A DNA stretch of 64,000 bases from Epiperipatus broadwayi (Eukaryota > Onychophora > Udeonychophora > Euonychophora > Peripatidae), in contig JAQFVV010006354.1 of assembly GCA_028023455.1 (NCBI GenBank), forward strand, positions 126,001-190,000, given 5' to 3'. The notes under the pieces were generated by a model. That model saw nothing but the letters and a program-made list of their open reading frames with translations. It did not search any database and had not been told where the DNA came from. Position numbers and translations under genes: made by a program. Positions 26,209 through 37,543 of this stretch are shown here, in pieces. Within the stretch, counting starts at the first letter, position 1. Every line of letters begins with the position of its first letter.

Positions 26209-26341
26209 TAACTAGCATATCTTTTAACAACTAGAAGAAATTCCCAATTATTGCTTATTACCATATTTTCCAACAAGTGATATAAATTCTGAATTAAGAA
26301 TACTAACTATAAAAATGAACTACTTTATGATCACCATAAAC
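26209..26341 (+). repeat. Repeat R, copy b, first part (R1b, between C and hAT E2)
   Basis: Continues the alignment to copy a (8317-8448) from the end of element C to the CCATAAAC duplicated by hAT E2. Confidence 0.9.
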
Positions 26342-27459
26342 CAGTGGTCTTCAACTTTTTCGCACTTGTGGACCAGCAAAAATAAGGATAAGATTTCACA
26401 GACTGGCAGAAGACTACAGATAAATTTTCTTAAAGATTTAAACTGCTTAGTCTTAGATAAGCATAATTGTTATAACTGACCAAAACAACACACTAGTTAC
26501 TGTGTATTGTAATGGTATTGCTTACCTTCACATGCTGAATATTTTCTTGAGTTGCACAGTCATACTGCTACAGAAAACAGTACATTCTCATTAATGTGCC
26601 TACATTGCTACATTTATTATTTCATTGTTTAAACATGCAAAAATAAAATGTTATTCACCTGAATGTTGGGAAATATCACAGCTATTGTAATTACAAGACA
26701 ATGATTATGATAAATGTAATATCTGTATTTAATGTTAAATATACAAGATGAAGTTATATATATATATATATATATGAAGTTTGTATGATAAAAACTTACT
26801 TTTTTTTTAAATTTTGAATCTGGTGTTATTTTAATCTAATTTTTACCCAATTAAAAAAAAAACGAAACACAATGGAAAGTTGTTTTGGTAAAGTGTCACA
26901 TAGAAATAAAACAATCATTATAAAAATGTCATTTTGCTAAAAAAAAAAAAAGTTAATAGATTTACATTCTAGATGAAGGGAAATCATCATCAATGATCTG
27001 CCTCCATTTTGTGAAGTTTACAACTTCAAGAAGAAATGTCACACACAAAATAAAAAGATGATACAAATGCAATAAAAAATTTTGCTGTATGTGTCCAATA
27101 AATGAGCTGATGCAGTACAGAAATGCCTACTAGGTATAGAAATTGATGTGTAAATAGTGGTGCAATTATCGTGAGATTGACACTTTATCTTTTAAAGATT
27201 CCATTTTCAGATAAATTCCTTTGATTATTATTTAGTAATTATAGTATTATCTAATAATTTAAATATTTTGATTTATAATTAATTTTATTTAAGCAATTGC
27301 GATGAAAAAATAAATAAAAATTGTTACATTAATTAAAAGTTTAATATCTTATTATTTTGTTATTACAAACTTTCCTGCCAGTCTAGCACAGAACGGCAGA
27401 AAACTTCTGCAGACCGGTGCTGGTCCACGGGCCAAGGTTTGAAGACCACTGCCATAAAC
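26334..27459. mobile_element. hAT transposon E2 (non-autonomous) with 8-bp target duplication
   Basis: Spans 26342-27451 (1110 bp). Left end CAGTGGTCTTCAACTTTTTC; right end TGGTCCACGGGCCAAGG followed by TTTGAAGACCACTG. Outer 13 bases are exact inverted repeats, and a GTGGACCAGCA block is shared further in. Flanked by CCATAAAC (26334-26341 and 27452-27459). R copy a keeps a single CCATAAAC at 8441-8448 with the flanks joined. The ends closely resemble Charlie-type hAT elements. No transposase frame is visible, and the interior has a (TA)n tract near 26757-26774. Confidence 0.96.
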
Positions 27460-27925
27460 TATATTCATTAATCAAAATAATTTTTTTTTTTAATAACTTC
27501 AGTAGATTAATTCATCACCTTATACTGTCTTATATTTCCTCATAACTTAAAATGTAAGCTTTCTGAGGTATTCCTATGCCAATCTTTCTGATAAACTCAG
27601 ATACTATCCTGAATTTATTTTACGAATGAATTCAAATTAATTTTACAACAAATTTAGTGTGACTTTAAAGTTATAAATATTTCAGGTTAACGCTATCTTG
27701 CTCTTGAGTATTATCATTTAAGTAATTATAATTTAATTTTAATAAACATTAATTTATCAATTTTTGTTTCTTATAATATTCACCCTAATTTATGTATTTA
27801 GATATGACAGTGTTGTGAAAATAACTCGGAGTAGAAACAAAGCCATTAGTTTACATTTGTACTAAAATATTTGTTTATTTAAACAAACAACAATAATCCA
27901 TAACAAAATTTTAACTATTATATAT
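27460..27925 (+). repeat. Repeat R, copy b, first part (R1b, right of hAT E2)
   Basis: Aligns to 8449-8907 of copy a and ends where element A begins. Copy a is interrupted close to the same point by element F, in the opposite orientation. Confidence 0.88.
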
Positions 27926-29201
27926 TGTACCAATCAAAAGATGTTCTCCACCTAACATGACCTGAACCCACAAAACCGGACCTCAAACCCAGTCAAACCA
28001 AAGAATTATATCAAAGACCAAACTGAATTCGAACCCAATTTACGAGCTCAGATCAAAATCTAATGGTCAATAATGAGACTATGCACCATGAACTAGCTCA
28101 ACGGATATGACTATTACTGAGACCACTTATCTGCCTCTAACTAATGTATGATAAAACGACTACAGATATTTCTGAATAAATTCACATATGTATATTTGGG
28201 TTGCCAATACAAACAGTGAGCATGAATATGTAAAACTAATCAATAAATAATAAACAATCAAACCAAGTATGTATATAGAATATTTAATAATAAGTAAATA
28301 TTTGAAGAAATATTTATGATGAGTATTATAAATTATCTCTAGTCTTTGGAATGTGAATTACAATGTACAATAAATAATGGCAGTTGTACTCATACGTCAA
28401 TAATTAATATGTGAATATTTAAGAAATATATTTATCTATGCCCCGACAAAGTAGACAAGGGTAAATAACAATACCTATGGCAAACGAATTACATACATTA
28501 CTCGTTATTTGGTATTTTATTTGGAAAAGAAAATATGATTCTAATTTTATGTAAGAAGGAGGTGAGATTTATTTTCCATACATCCATAAATCAATTCATG
28601 AACAGTATGATAAATATGTAGGATATAACTTCAATACTTAACAAAGAAAATTATTTAAATTATCAATAAATGTAAAATTGTTTGATTTTAATTAAATCAA
28701 TTCATTGCGATTTATAAAGCAAATGAGTGGGCTTTTATTTGAACTAAGATATAAACGGTACTAACACATTATGAGCAACAAAATGAAGTAAAATGGTTTG
28801 TCAGTGATTCAATAAGTAGGAGAGTGGCTTGTATTCAACAAGTCCTTTATACTCTACAAATGATCCATGGAACACGTGGAAAACCATGTTGGGACAGCCA
28901 CTAACCTTTGGTGTTTCAATACAGCGACCAGCGAGGGAGGATGTGATTTCTTCCTATATATTTAAAATATCAATAATATCACCGAAATGACAAACCCAAG
29001 AAGCAACAGGAGGTTTCATGTTAGCAACGTTCTGAATGGTGATGATATAATGATTATGATATTTGATTAATAAATCCCTATTTATATAATGGATGCTTAA
29101 CGTAATGACCTGTTCATATTATATTAAAATCAAACTTACTCGGAGCAAATGTGCTTAAATGCAATTATATAATTATATTAATAATAATACCCTTTGTATC
29201 A

Positions 29202-29348
29202 TGCCCTCCTGGACACAAATATAAAATACAAGATTTAAATTAGAATCTATTTATTTTATTTTCCTTATTAACCTTTCATAGAACATTAATAAATGTGACC
29301 AATATGAATAGATAATTTTGTGTAACATAAATAAATTAGCCAGGAGCA
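29202..29348. other. Hairpin II of element A (weak)
   Basis: TGCCCTCCTGG (29202-29212) against CCAGGAGCA (29340-29348) pairs over seven contiguous bases plus TGC beyond a small bulge. Measured from the TGAA end it lies 1.49-1.64 kb in, somewhat further than in B, C and F. Confidence 0.45.
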
Positions 29349-30143
29349 CAGATTATAAACTGAGCTAATAATACTTATCAGCCATTGTAAAATCGTACCA
29401 AAAATTAAATAAATCTTTCAACTCAATAATTAATAGAACCATATTAATTCTAACGGGCAATAATTAAGCTATAAAATTTAATGCAATACTATTTTCTTAG
29501 GGTCAGTTTAAATGAAAGAGATTATTATAGAGTTGAAAGTATTATTGGCATATTATCACAAATAAATGATATTAATAATCATTTAAATAAATATAATTGA
29601 AATTAGTTACAATGAACCACCATAGTAGGAGAAAGAAAATTAACAAGATATTAATTTTTAAGACTAGAGATAATAGAATAGAGAATTACTATAACAAATT
29701 TTAATGCATTATAAAGTAAATAGAGAAATTTTAGACAGTAGTTAAATTATGATTTGAGATAGAAATCATGAATAGACCAGAAATTTGTGGTTTATAAAGT
29801 AAAAAGGGTTACCAGTCCTTCCAAGACTTGCTTATAAATTCATGACGATAGAATCCAGTTGGGTTTAGGAGACAATGTAGGTGCGCACTTGATTCATGTG
29901 AATTTCATTTATGGATTAGTTTCCTTCCATATTTCGGCAGCTTATGATTGATATTGAAAAGTTCTGTTCAGCAGCAACATTTTGAAGATTTGTGGAGGAC
30001 TTTAGGGTCCAGCAGTCAGATCCCTGAAGTTAGCCATATACCATGCTGAAAATACTATTAAAAATCAAAATTAAGAAGGACATACTTTCTGGTCGCAACT
30101 TCTTTTAATTTAGTAGTAATGGCTCCTTGTAGAAATTTTTTCG

Positions 30144-30183
30144 GGGTATTTATACTTTTTCCTGGGTATTTATACTTTTTCCT
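30144..30183. repeat. 20-bp perfect tandem duplication in element A
   Basis: GGGTATTTATACTTTTTCCT occurs twice in immediate succession (30144-30163 and 30164-30183). Confidence 0.95.
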
Positions 30184-30838
30184 ATGGTTTTCCACCCATT
30201 CTGATTTTGATGCCTTAAGGCTTTTACATTATTACAAACCAAAATTTTCCCTAATTGATTTTCGATCCATTCCTCTGATAAGACTTTCAAATCCATTGAC
30301 TTTGAATTCATTTTCTATTTAGAAAATGAATGAATTTGTAAAATCTGAACAAACGATTTTAATTTAGCACCATCCTTAAAGTTTTAACTTATCATTTTAA
30401 CTAATTAATAAAAGATTCCTATTGTCTTTGGGAAAGGACAATCTGAAAGCTTATCGAAAGAATATAATTTTTAATCATATAAATTTGAACAAAATGGTCA
30501 AATATGAAATAAAACATTCCGATGTAATAAAACTTTATAACGAATATATATTTAACTATCCAGAAATATATATGTACAATTCGCATAATTAAAATATATG
30601 TTTTTTTGATGAATATTTTATTGTGAGGTAATTAATAACATTAACAAATTTAAACATAAGATAATTAGCCTCAATAAATACTTAAATAATAACCTCAGTT
30701 TTAATTGAACCTAACGTATTTTGAAAATAGCATAAAGTCTCAAAACATTCAGAAATATTCACTGTTAATGACAGGGTTTGAACTAGGTTAAAGTGGGATC
30801 TCATGAAGCTCGGATTGAACTTAGATCCGACCGCTTCA

Positions 30839-33096
30839 TTATTATAACTAAAAAACTATATGCATATAATAACTTAACATCTTTATGCAACTATTTACAT
30901 CAATGAGAACTACTGACTCCCATATACTTAGCAATTAAACTTTTAATTTACATCAATGTATTATATTATTTAAATTTTTACTTAGTTATTGCAAACATAT
31001 TTTTTTTTATTCAGTTTTGTACTAATTTTATTAGTTTTAAAATGTGGGTTAAATTTTCATTATATTTTAATTATTACACTATATTATTTTTTTACTTTAT
31101 TTCATAACACTAGTCTTTCATAAATTCTGATATTTTTGTAGGCATATAAATTATATCTGTAACTATACTAAACTTTATAATTATGTTGTTAATTTTATCA
31201 TATAAAAAATTATAAGATTAACACAAGTAATAGAACCAAGGTTAAACCACCCTTTGATAATAATTCATTCCATTCATCCTTTAACTATTTTATTTTCATC
31301 ATTGATCTCATTTTTATTTCCATCTGGTATAAATAAAAAAAAACTGAAATATTACAACATTTATTTTGTATTAACTTCCATTTCACATGAAGCAAATTTC
31401 CAAACCTTAGATAAGATATTATAATCTTTTTTTAAATACAACTAACTCTTTAATACCTACCTTACTTTTTTTATAATTAAAAATTCCATAGTACAGTAAA
31501 ATAGTACCAATGGAGGCCTTCTTTCCCTTTTAAATAAAATGTGCTCTCATAGCAAGTAGTCCTTTTCTCTTCATGTTGCTATCTTAATATCCAGGCTTTT
31601 ACATTAAACTCTTATGGATCTTAACACCTCTATTTATGGAAATTCCACCCATTATGATATCTAAAACTACATATATGGGTGTCACTTAGGCCAACCTCCT
31701 TGTGTTTTCCTATCAATTCTTTAGGAAATTATAATTTAACCACATTAATTATATCCTGGAAAGATAACTTATCTAACCTTAAAAAGGTATTGCTAGCATC
31801 CATCGTTCCAATAAATCAGCATAACAATATTACAATATTATCTTTCCATTAATTGTCATCTTGCTACTCTCATGGTCATGTGTTACAAAACAAAGTATAT
31901 ATATAATTTGACAATCGTTAATGTTTACTTGCTTATATTAAAACTGAGATCAACACTTTTTATTATTGTTATTATGTACTTTTATCCTTCACACATCTAA
32001 TCCTTTCATATTGTTTTTCTTAAAAGTTCATTATCATATATTTTGTTATCATTTTTATTATTATAATATCTCTAGGTTTTTTAGCCTGACAGTATATTAC
32101 TTATTAATTACTTCATACACTAGAGCATACAATAAATTAATTTAAATTTTTTTTTGTTACCTTACATAAAATTTAAAGTATTATTTTATCCATTTCCAAT
32201 CTTCTCTTTTCTTCACTCTCATTACGTTCTCATCTCAAATATATCTTTTAAAGTTATTAACTTAAAATAAACATTAAAATATAATACATCCAACCATTTA
32301 ACTTAATTAACTTAAGATTAACTTACTAACGAGAATATTGTTGGCACTTGTATAAATTAATATCCAACGGAAAAAAAAAGTTTTTTTTTTGTTCTTTGTG
32401 AATCCTTCTCACATAATTTAATATGATAGACAGTCAATACTTCTTTGCTCATTAGGATTTTAAACTGTTAGATTTGTTAGTGATTCCAAAGGTCTTCTAT
32501 TCAACATTTTAAAATGATGCAGTAATAATAATAAACTGAAATCTCTAAAGGTGCTGCTCTTTCAGACACTTTTCAATAGTTATATATCAGAATTTTTTAT
32601 ACACAACTATTAACCAAATTGATGGAATCAGCAAATCAAACAATCAAGTCAAACATATATATTTGAATATTAATTCTTTAAAGTACCGATTACAAATCAT
32701 TTTTACTTAAGTCCTTAGTTTTATCTTTATATTTTATACATGAATTTCTTTTATGAGAAATATACGTCAATTTTTTGAAATTAAGTGTCATAATATAATT
32801 TACAATTTATCTGACCAATCTAAGATTATTATCTCCTTTTCTAGATTTCTTTGGCGTTTACATTGTTTACTTTAATATAATTTGTTATGGATAAATAGAA
32901 GACTTATTTCACCTGTATATTTTTATTTATTACTCAATAATAATTACCTATCATTTTATTCATTTGATTAAAATTACTGTTGTAAAATATTATGCATCCA
33001 ACATTCAATAGTAATATTATAGTTTTAATTTAAACGCTATAAGTTACTTTAACTAAGAGCATATTATTTTTTCACCCTCTTTCTATTATCCATTAT
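30839..33096 (+). repeat. Repeat R, copy b, second part (R2b, left of element B)
   Basis: From about 30871 it aligns to 13569-14798 and then, without interruption, to 15985-16914 of copy a. The junction at 32118-32125 is the empty target site of hAT E1. It ends at TTAT (33093-33096), the insertion site of B. No coding frame. Confidence 0.88.
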
Positions 33097-33593
33097 TGAA
33101 TCAGTCGGATCTGAGTTCTATCCTAGCTTCATGACATCTAGCCATAAGCCCACTTCAAATCCTAGTACTAACCTTAAATTTACGATGCAATGGGGCTTTG
33201 TACGTTTAATCCAAGCTAATTTCCATAAAGAAAAACTTATTTTATAAATGTGTATTAAAATTAATTTGTTTGAGTTTAAATTAATCAATGCTGTCAATAA
33301 ATTCATGATAAAATTATTCATGAATTTATATATATTACAACTGGGTGGATTGTGCGTATATATTTATAAATTTTTAAATATATATAATTGTTCAAAAGTT
33401 TCATTGCGTTGGGAATGTTTTGATTTTACTTTAAATAATTTGTTAAAATTTTAGTGATTAAAAGCTACATTCTTTCGATAAGCTTTCAGATTTTCCCTTT
33501 TCAAAACAATGCGTAAAGTTTTATTAATTAGAAAAAAAGATAAGTATTTAAAATGTAAGGATTTCCTAATTAAAATCATTTTTCTGATTTTAA

Positions 33594-33623
33594 GAATTCA
33601 TTTTCTAATTAGAAAATGAATTC
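33594..33623. other. 30-bp perfect palindrome (hairpin I) in element B
   Basis: GAATTCATTTTCTAA is followed directly by its exact reverse complement. A near-identical but imperfect version lies at the corresponding place in A (about 30304-30332). Confidence 0.97.
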
Positions 33624-34309
33624 AAGTTAATGAGTTTGAAAGCCTTATCGAAGGAATGTATCTAAAAACAACTAGTAGTTTTTGTGACATTGATAATGAA
33701 AGAAGCACTAGCCCGAAGGCATCAGATAAATAGCTCTGAAAAGTTTGGAGAAAGGAGAAGCCATCTTTGTTGTAGAGAAGTGCCAGTAAACTCTATGCAT
33801 TTTAAAATCATGAATTCAAATAGTGTTCCTATCATGGTAAGGGGATAAAACTTCAGGAATCTGGCTACGGTTCCTGAAGTCCCCTGAAAATCTTCGATGA
33901 AGCTGCTAAATCCTTTCCGGAGCAATCATGCTGCCAAAATCATGAAAAATCAATAAAATGCTGTTCAAGTAATCGACCAAATGCGTGCCTATGTTTTACC
34001 AACTTGGACGTGTAAACTAAGGAACCAGCCCTGGAAGAAATGAGCAATATATTTCCATAATGAACCTTAAACTTTCTGGCCAGTTTCCGAACTTTACTTT
34101 ACACTCCCTTTAAGAGCTCTTCTCATTTATAAATGTAATACTCTGTGTAAAACCTTTTATTTATGCTATTTTAAATTATATAAATTTTCTCAGTCTCTAG
34201 TCCTTAGATTTAATTTTCTTTTCTTATGATGGCGGTTCATTTACTATATTATATATATTTATCATGTGATTTATTAATGTCGTTTATTTTTAATTATATG
34301 CCAATAATC

Positions 34310-34432
34310 CTTTGACTCGATGAGCTCCTTTGTTCCATTTGCTTTGTGTAAATAATATAACATTAAGTCTAGTAGTAATTCTCACCCATTAGAACTAAAT
34401 TTATACCGTTCTATTAATCATCGAGTCGAAAG
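34310..34432. other. Long-range hairpin II of element B
   Basis: CTTTGACTCGATGA (34310-34323) pairs completely with TCATCGAGTCGAAAG (34418-34432) except for one bulged base, with a loop of about 94 nt. It starts 1.21 kb from the TGAA end. Confidence 0.85.
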
Positions 34433-35832
34433 AATTTATTAAATGTTTGTTATTTTTATAATTGGCTAATAATAAATTATTAGCTCCATTTCTAATCTAT
34501 GCCCCAGCTATTTTCTTGTTTCACCAGTATTTATTTATTCATATATAATGTTAAAATGTTTTGCAAAAGGGCCAATAAAGGAATCAAATATATTCTAATT
34601 CAAAATTTTGTTACTTGCTATTAAGATTCAGGAGGGGCACAATGTTTGGGGCATAATTAATACAATTTTATAAATGCTTTGAAATGATTTTAGTTAAAAG
34701 CTCATTTGACTTTAATTAATTTGATCAAGTCATTACGTAGAGCATTCTATAATAAATTGGGTTTTATTTTTTAAACGGTGACTATCAAGTCATCATCTTC
34801 GAACGTTGCTGACATATGGTTATCTTTCGTTTCGCAGGCTTGTCGGTGGTGATATTTCTGATATTTTAATTATAGAGGAAGAGAGCACTTCCTCCCCCGC
34901 TCATGTTATATTTGGAACACTAAAGGTTCATAGTTATGACTCGGCCTGGCTTTCCCCGTGTTTCACATCTCCTTAAAGGGCAGTAAGACTTGTCAAGTAC
35001 AAGCCACCATACTAAAACCATCGACCAGCGATTATCTTTCCTTTTCATTTATAGCTCATAATTAGTCAGCACCGTTACCTCTCTGTTCCAATAAAGCCTG
35101 TTCTATGCTCATAATTCGTGATGAAGTGATTTCAATTAAAGTCGAACAAATTCTCAGTTATTTCAAACTATATAAGTTTTCTAATAAAGGTTAAAGTTGT
35201 GCCCTAAATACATATTTTGCTCTTCATGAATGGATTTGCGAGTGTGAAAATAAATCTCACATTCTTCTTTATGAAATAAGAATCATAATTTCCATCACCA
35301 CTGAATACCTTTATCTGCCTTTAGTTTCATGTTGGGGGCATAGACATAGAATTCCATAATATTGTGTAATACTCATTGGCATATAATAAGGACCACCAAT
35401 CTTATTATAATTGTAAACTTTGTTAAAGGCTAGAGGTAATTAATATAATCATCATTTAAAATTCAAACAAAACTATTACTAATATATTATTAAATATTTT
35501 ATAAACACACTTGGTTTCTTAGTTCTTAATTCTTTTATTCAATAATTATTTTAATGTTAATGCTCGCTGTCTGTGTTGGCAACCTGAACATATACATATG
35601 ATTCGATTTAAAATTATCATTAGTTAATTTATTATCCGATATTAGTGTCAGTTCAGGGGTCTCTAATCCTCACCAACCATCGAGCTAGTTTCTTGATGCA
35701 TAGCACTGTGCCATCGATTTAGATCATTCATTAATCTGAGCTGGTGAGTTGGGTTTGAATTCAGTTTGGCTCAGCTGAGTTTGGATCTGACTTGCAGTTT
35801 AGGTGGTGGACGTTTTTTGACCGGTACATTAT

Positions 35833-36530
35833 ATTAAAGTTCTATACCTTTTCTTGCTTAACTCATGAAAGTTAGCTATTCTGATCTTGTTTTGGATTTG
35901 TTTTGTTTTTTTAATTAAACTATCACCTAAGTTTTTTTTAATAAGTAAATAAAGCAGAGATAAACTGAAAAATGTTTTGCTTACTGTGATGATTGTCCAT
36001 TTTTTTAATTACTTGTACTGAATCACTTTTATCCTTATCCATTTTTTTGTTAATAGCAATAATGTTTACTTGCAACTTTTTCTGTAATAACATTTTTGAA
36101 ATTATAAATTGTTTTCCCCAAATTATGACATGTGACCTTGAGGAAGAAATTAGTTTAATTATTCCATTATTTGGTTACTTCTATTAAGCACATTATTTTG
36201 ATTCCATTAAGATAAATTAACTTATGGTTATATAAACCAAAATATTTTTATAATGTTATGAATTTTACCAATATTTTATACCACTACTTAATTTACTTAT
36301 TCTTCATTTTTATTTTTCCATTGTCTGCCAAATCTATCAAAATTTCCCCCAGCACTAAGTGAAAATCTTTTTCTTATTTTTGATTGGTCGATAACTTGAA
36401 AGTTGTCGCATAGTTTTTGTTTGTGTTTTTTTTAATATTTAACTTATGTCAAAACTTAATTTAAAAAATTTAACTATTTTAAAACTAATTAAATCTAAAT
36501 AATGTTTCAATTGAAACTTAACATATGATT
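35833..36530 (+). repeat. Repeat R, copy b, final part (R2b, right of element B)
   Basis: Aligns to 16915-17570. Similarity stops where a 55-bp tandem duplication and a Penelope-like element begin. Confidence 0.85.
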
Positions 36531-36610
36531 TTTATAAGATAAGTAATGGCTTAACAATGTTTCAATTGAAACTTAACATATGATTTTTATAAGATAAGTA
36601 ATGGCTGGAC
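36501..36610. repeat. 55-bp tandem duplication
   Basis: Two adjacent 55-bp units (36501-36555 and 36556-36610), each beginning AATGTTTCAATTGAAACTTA and differing at only a couple of positions near the end. The second unit abuts the Penelope-like reverse-transcriptase segment. Penelope-like elements often carry tandem 5' duplications, so this may be part of that element's structure. Confidence 0.9.
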
Positions 36611-36611
36611 A

Positions 36612-37543
36612 ATGGGTCTTTCTACAGTTGGCCAAATATATAATTTTGTAATTTCTACATATGAAGAAAATATTTAGAAAAAAGAATGTTATCAAAAAAT
36701 ATTACTTTATACTATCAATACATTGATGATGTTTTTGTATATGGAAAGTCAAATACTATTAAAGATTTGTTTGATGAATTAAATAATATAAAAGACTTAA
36801 ATTGAATTAAAACGGATAAAAATTTAATGTATGTTCAATTTCTAGATCTTAAGATAACTGAAAACAGAGATAAACTGGATTATTATATGATTATTAAACC
36901 AATAGCAAAAAGAGGCTACATTCCATATAAATCAAGAGTACCAATGTCACATTAAATGGCAGGTTTGAAGTCTTTTTTGTTGAGAAATGATAATCTTTGT
37001 AAATATTCATCGGATAAAGGCAAAAATATTTGAATGTATTCTAATGAATTGTTAAATGTTGGATATAATTATGATCATATTTATTATACTTTTAAAAATT
37101 TTAATTTGAACTATAAATACAAGAATAAAAATAAGATTAATAATGATGTTAATTCTTCTGATAATAAAATTTAGATATTAATACCATATATTTTGAATCA
37201 ACAGGCAAGTTTCATAAGAAAAATTTATGAAGGTATATGTGACATTGCATTTTATGCACTACCTATATTAAATAAATTAATAAATAACTGTAAAGATAAA
37301 ACCTTATTTACAAATAAAAATTTTATCATTTACAAATAGATGTGTAGGTGTGGTAGTGGATATATAAGTGAGTCAAGATGCACATTGGAGAAAGGAACAA
37401 AAGAACACTTGTTATTAAAAAGAGTTCAAAATACGAAACAAAATTCTAATGATAATGATAATTTATCAGCTTCTGTTTTTTATGACTATAATAAATCATA
37501 TATATATATATATGGTTTTGATTTTAAAAATATTGTAAACTGA
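36612..37543 (+). pseudogene. Penelope-like element: reverse transcriptase plus GIY-YIG remnant
   Basis: MGLSTVGQIYNFVIS at 36612 corresponds to the conserved 'MGSPLSP-LAN-F' block before the catalytic motif. After a frameshift, YIDDVFVYG (36719 onward) gives the catalytic YxDD box, followed by FLDLKI, a KPIAKRGYIPYKS-type thumb region, an SH near 36950 and an LLRNDNLCKYS block. These occur in the order seen in Penelope-like reverse transcriptases. Further on, CRCGSGYISESRCTLEKG (37340 onward) resembles the CxCG-xYIGRT-R block at the start of the GIY-YIG endonuclease of these elements. At least four in-frame stops plus the frameshift rule out function. The N-terminal part of the reverse transcriptase is missing. 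Confidence 0.82.

Larger units (their letters stand above)
27926..30838 (+). mobile_element. Element A: TG...CA non-coding element (putative solo LTR)
   Basis: Begins TGTACCAATCAAAAGATG and ends GATCCGACCGCTTCA, 2913 bp. The reverse complement of element B starts TGTACCGGTCAAAAAACG and ends GATCCGACTGATTCA, and internal blocks align in the same order along both. A and B are therefore diverged copies of one family in opposite orientations. Shared internal blocks include one around 28890-29040 in A matching 34780-34925 in B. No clear 4-bp target duplication: the flanks are TATAT and TTATT in AT-rich DNA. No long coding frame. A plus-strand frame at 30119-30322 contains a 20-bp tandem duplication and is not recognisable as a protein. 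Confidence 0.82.
33093..35832 (-). mobile_element. Element B: TG...CA non-coding element with 4-bp target duplication (putative solo LTR)
   Basis: Spans 33097-35828 (2732 bp), from TGAATCAGTCGGATCTGAG to TTTTTTGACCGGTACA. Flanked by TTAT (33093-33096 and 35829-35832; the match can be extended to CATTAT if the terminal CA is counted). R copy a has the undivided site at 16911-16914. It is a reverse-oriented relative of A. TG...CA ends, a short duplication, length and absence of genes fit a solo LTR. A 67-codon minus-strand frame (33722-33925) has no recognisable homology. Contains a 30-bp perfect palindrome (33594-33623) and a long-range hairpin (34310-34432). Confidence 0.87.

Noticed and set aside
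27926-30838. Element A as a Ginger-type DNA transposon (TGT ends, 4-bp duplications)
   Set aside because: The two ends are not inverted repeats beyond TG...CA: one reads TGTACC and the other, read inward, TGAAGC. No integrase-like transposase was seen, so a solo LTR fits better.
33722-33925. 67-codon minus-strand frame in element B as a gene
   Set aside because: The homologous stretch in element A does not keep the frame, so it is not under coding constraint.
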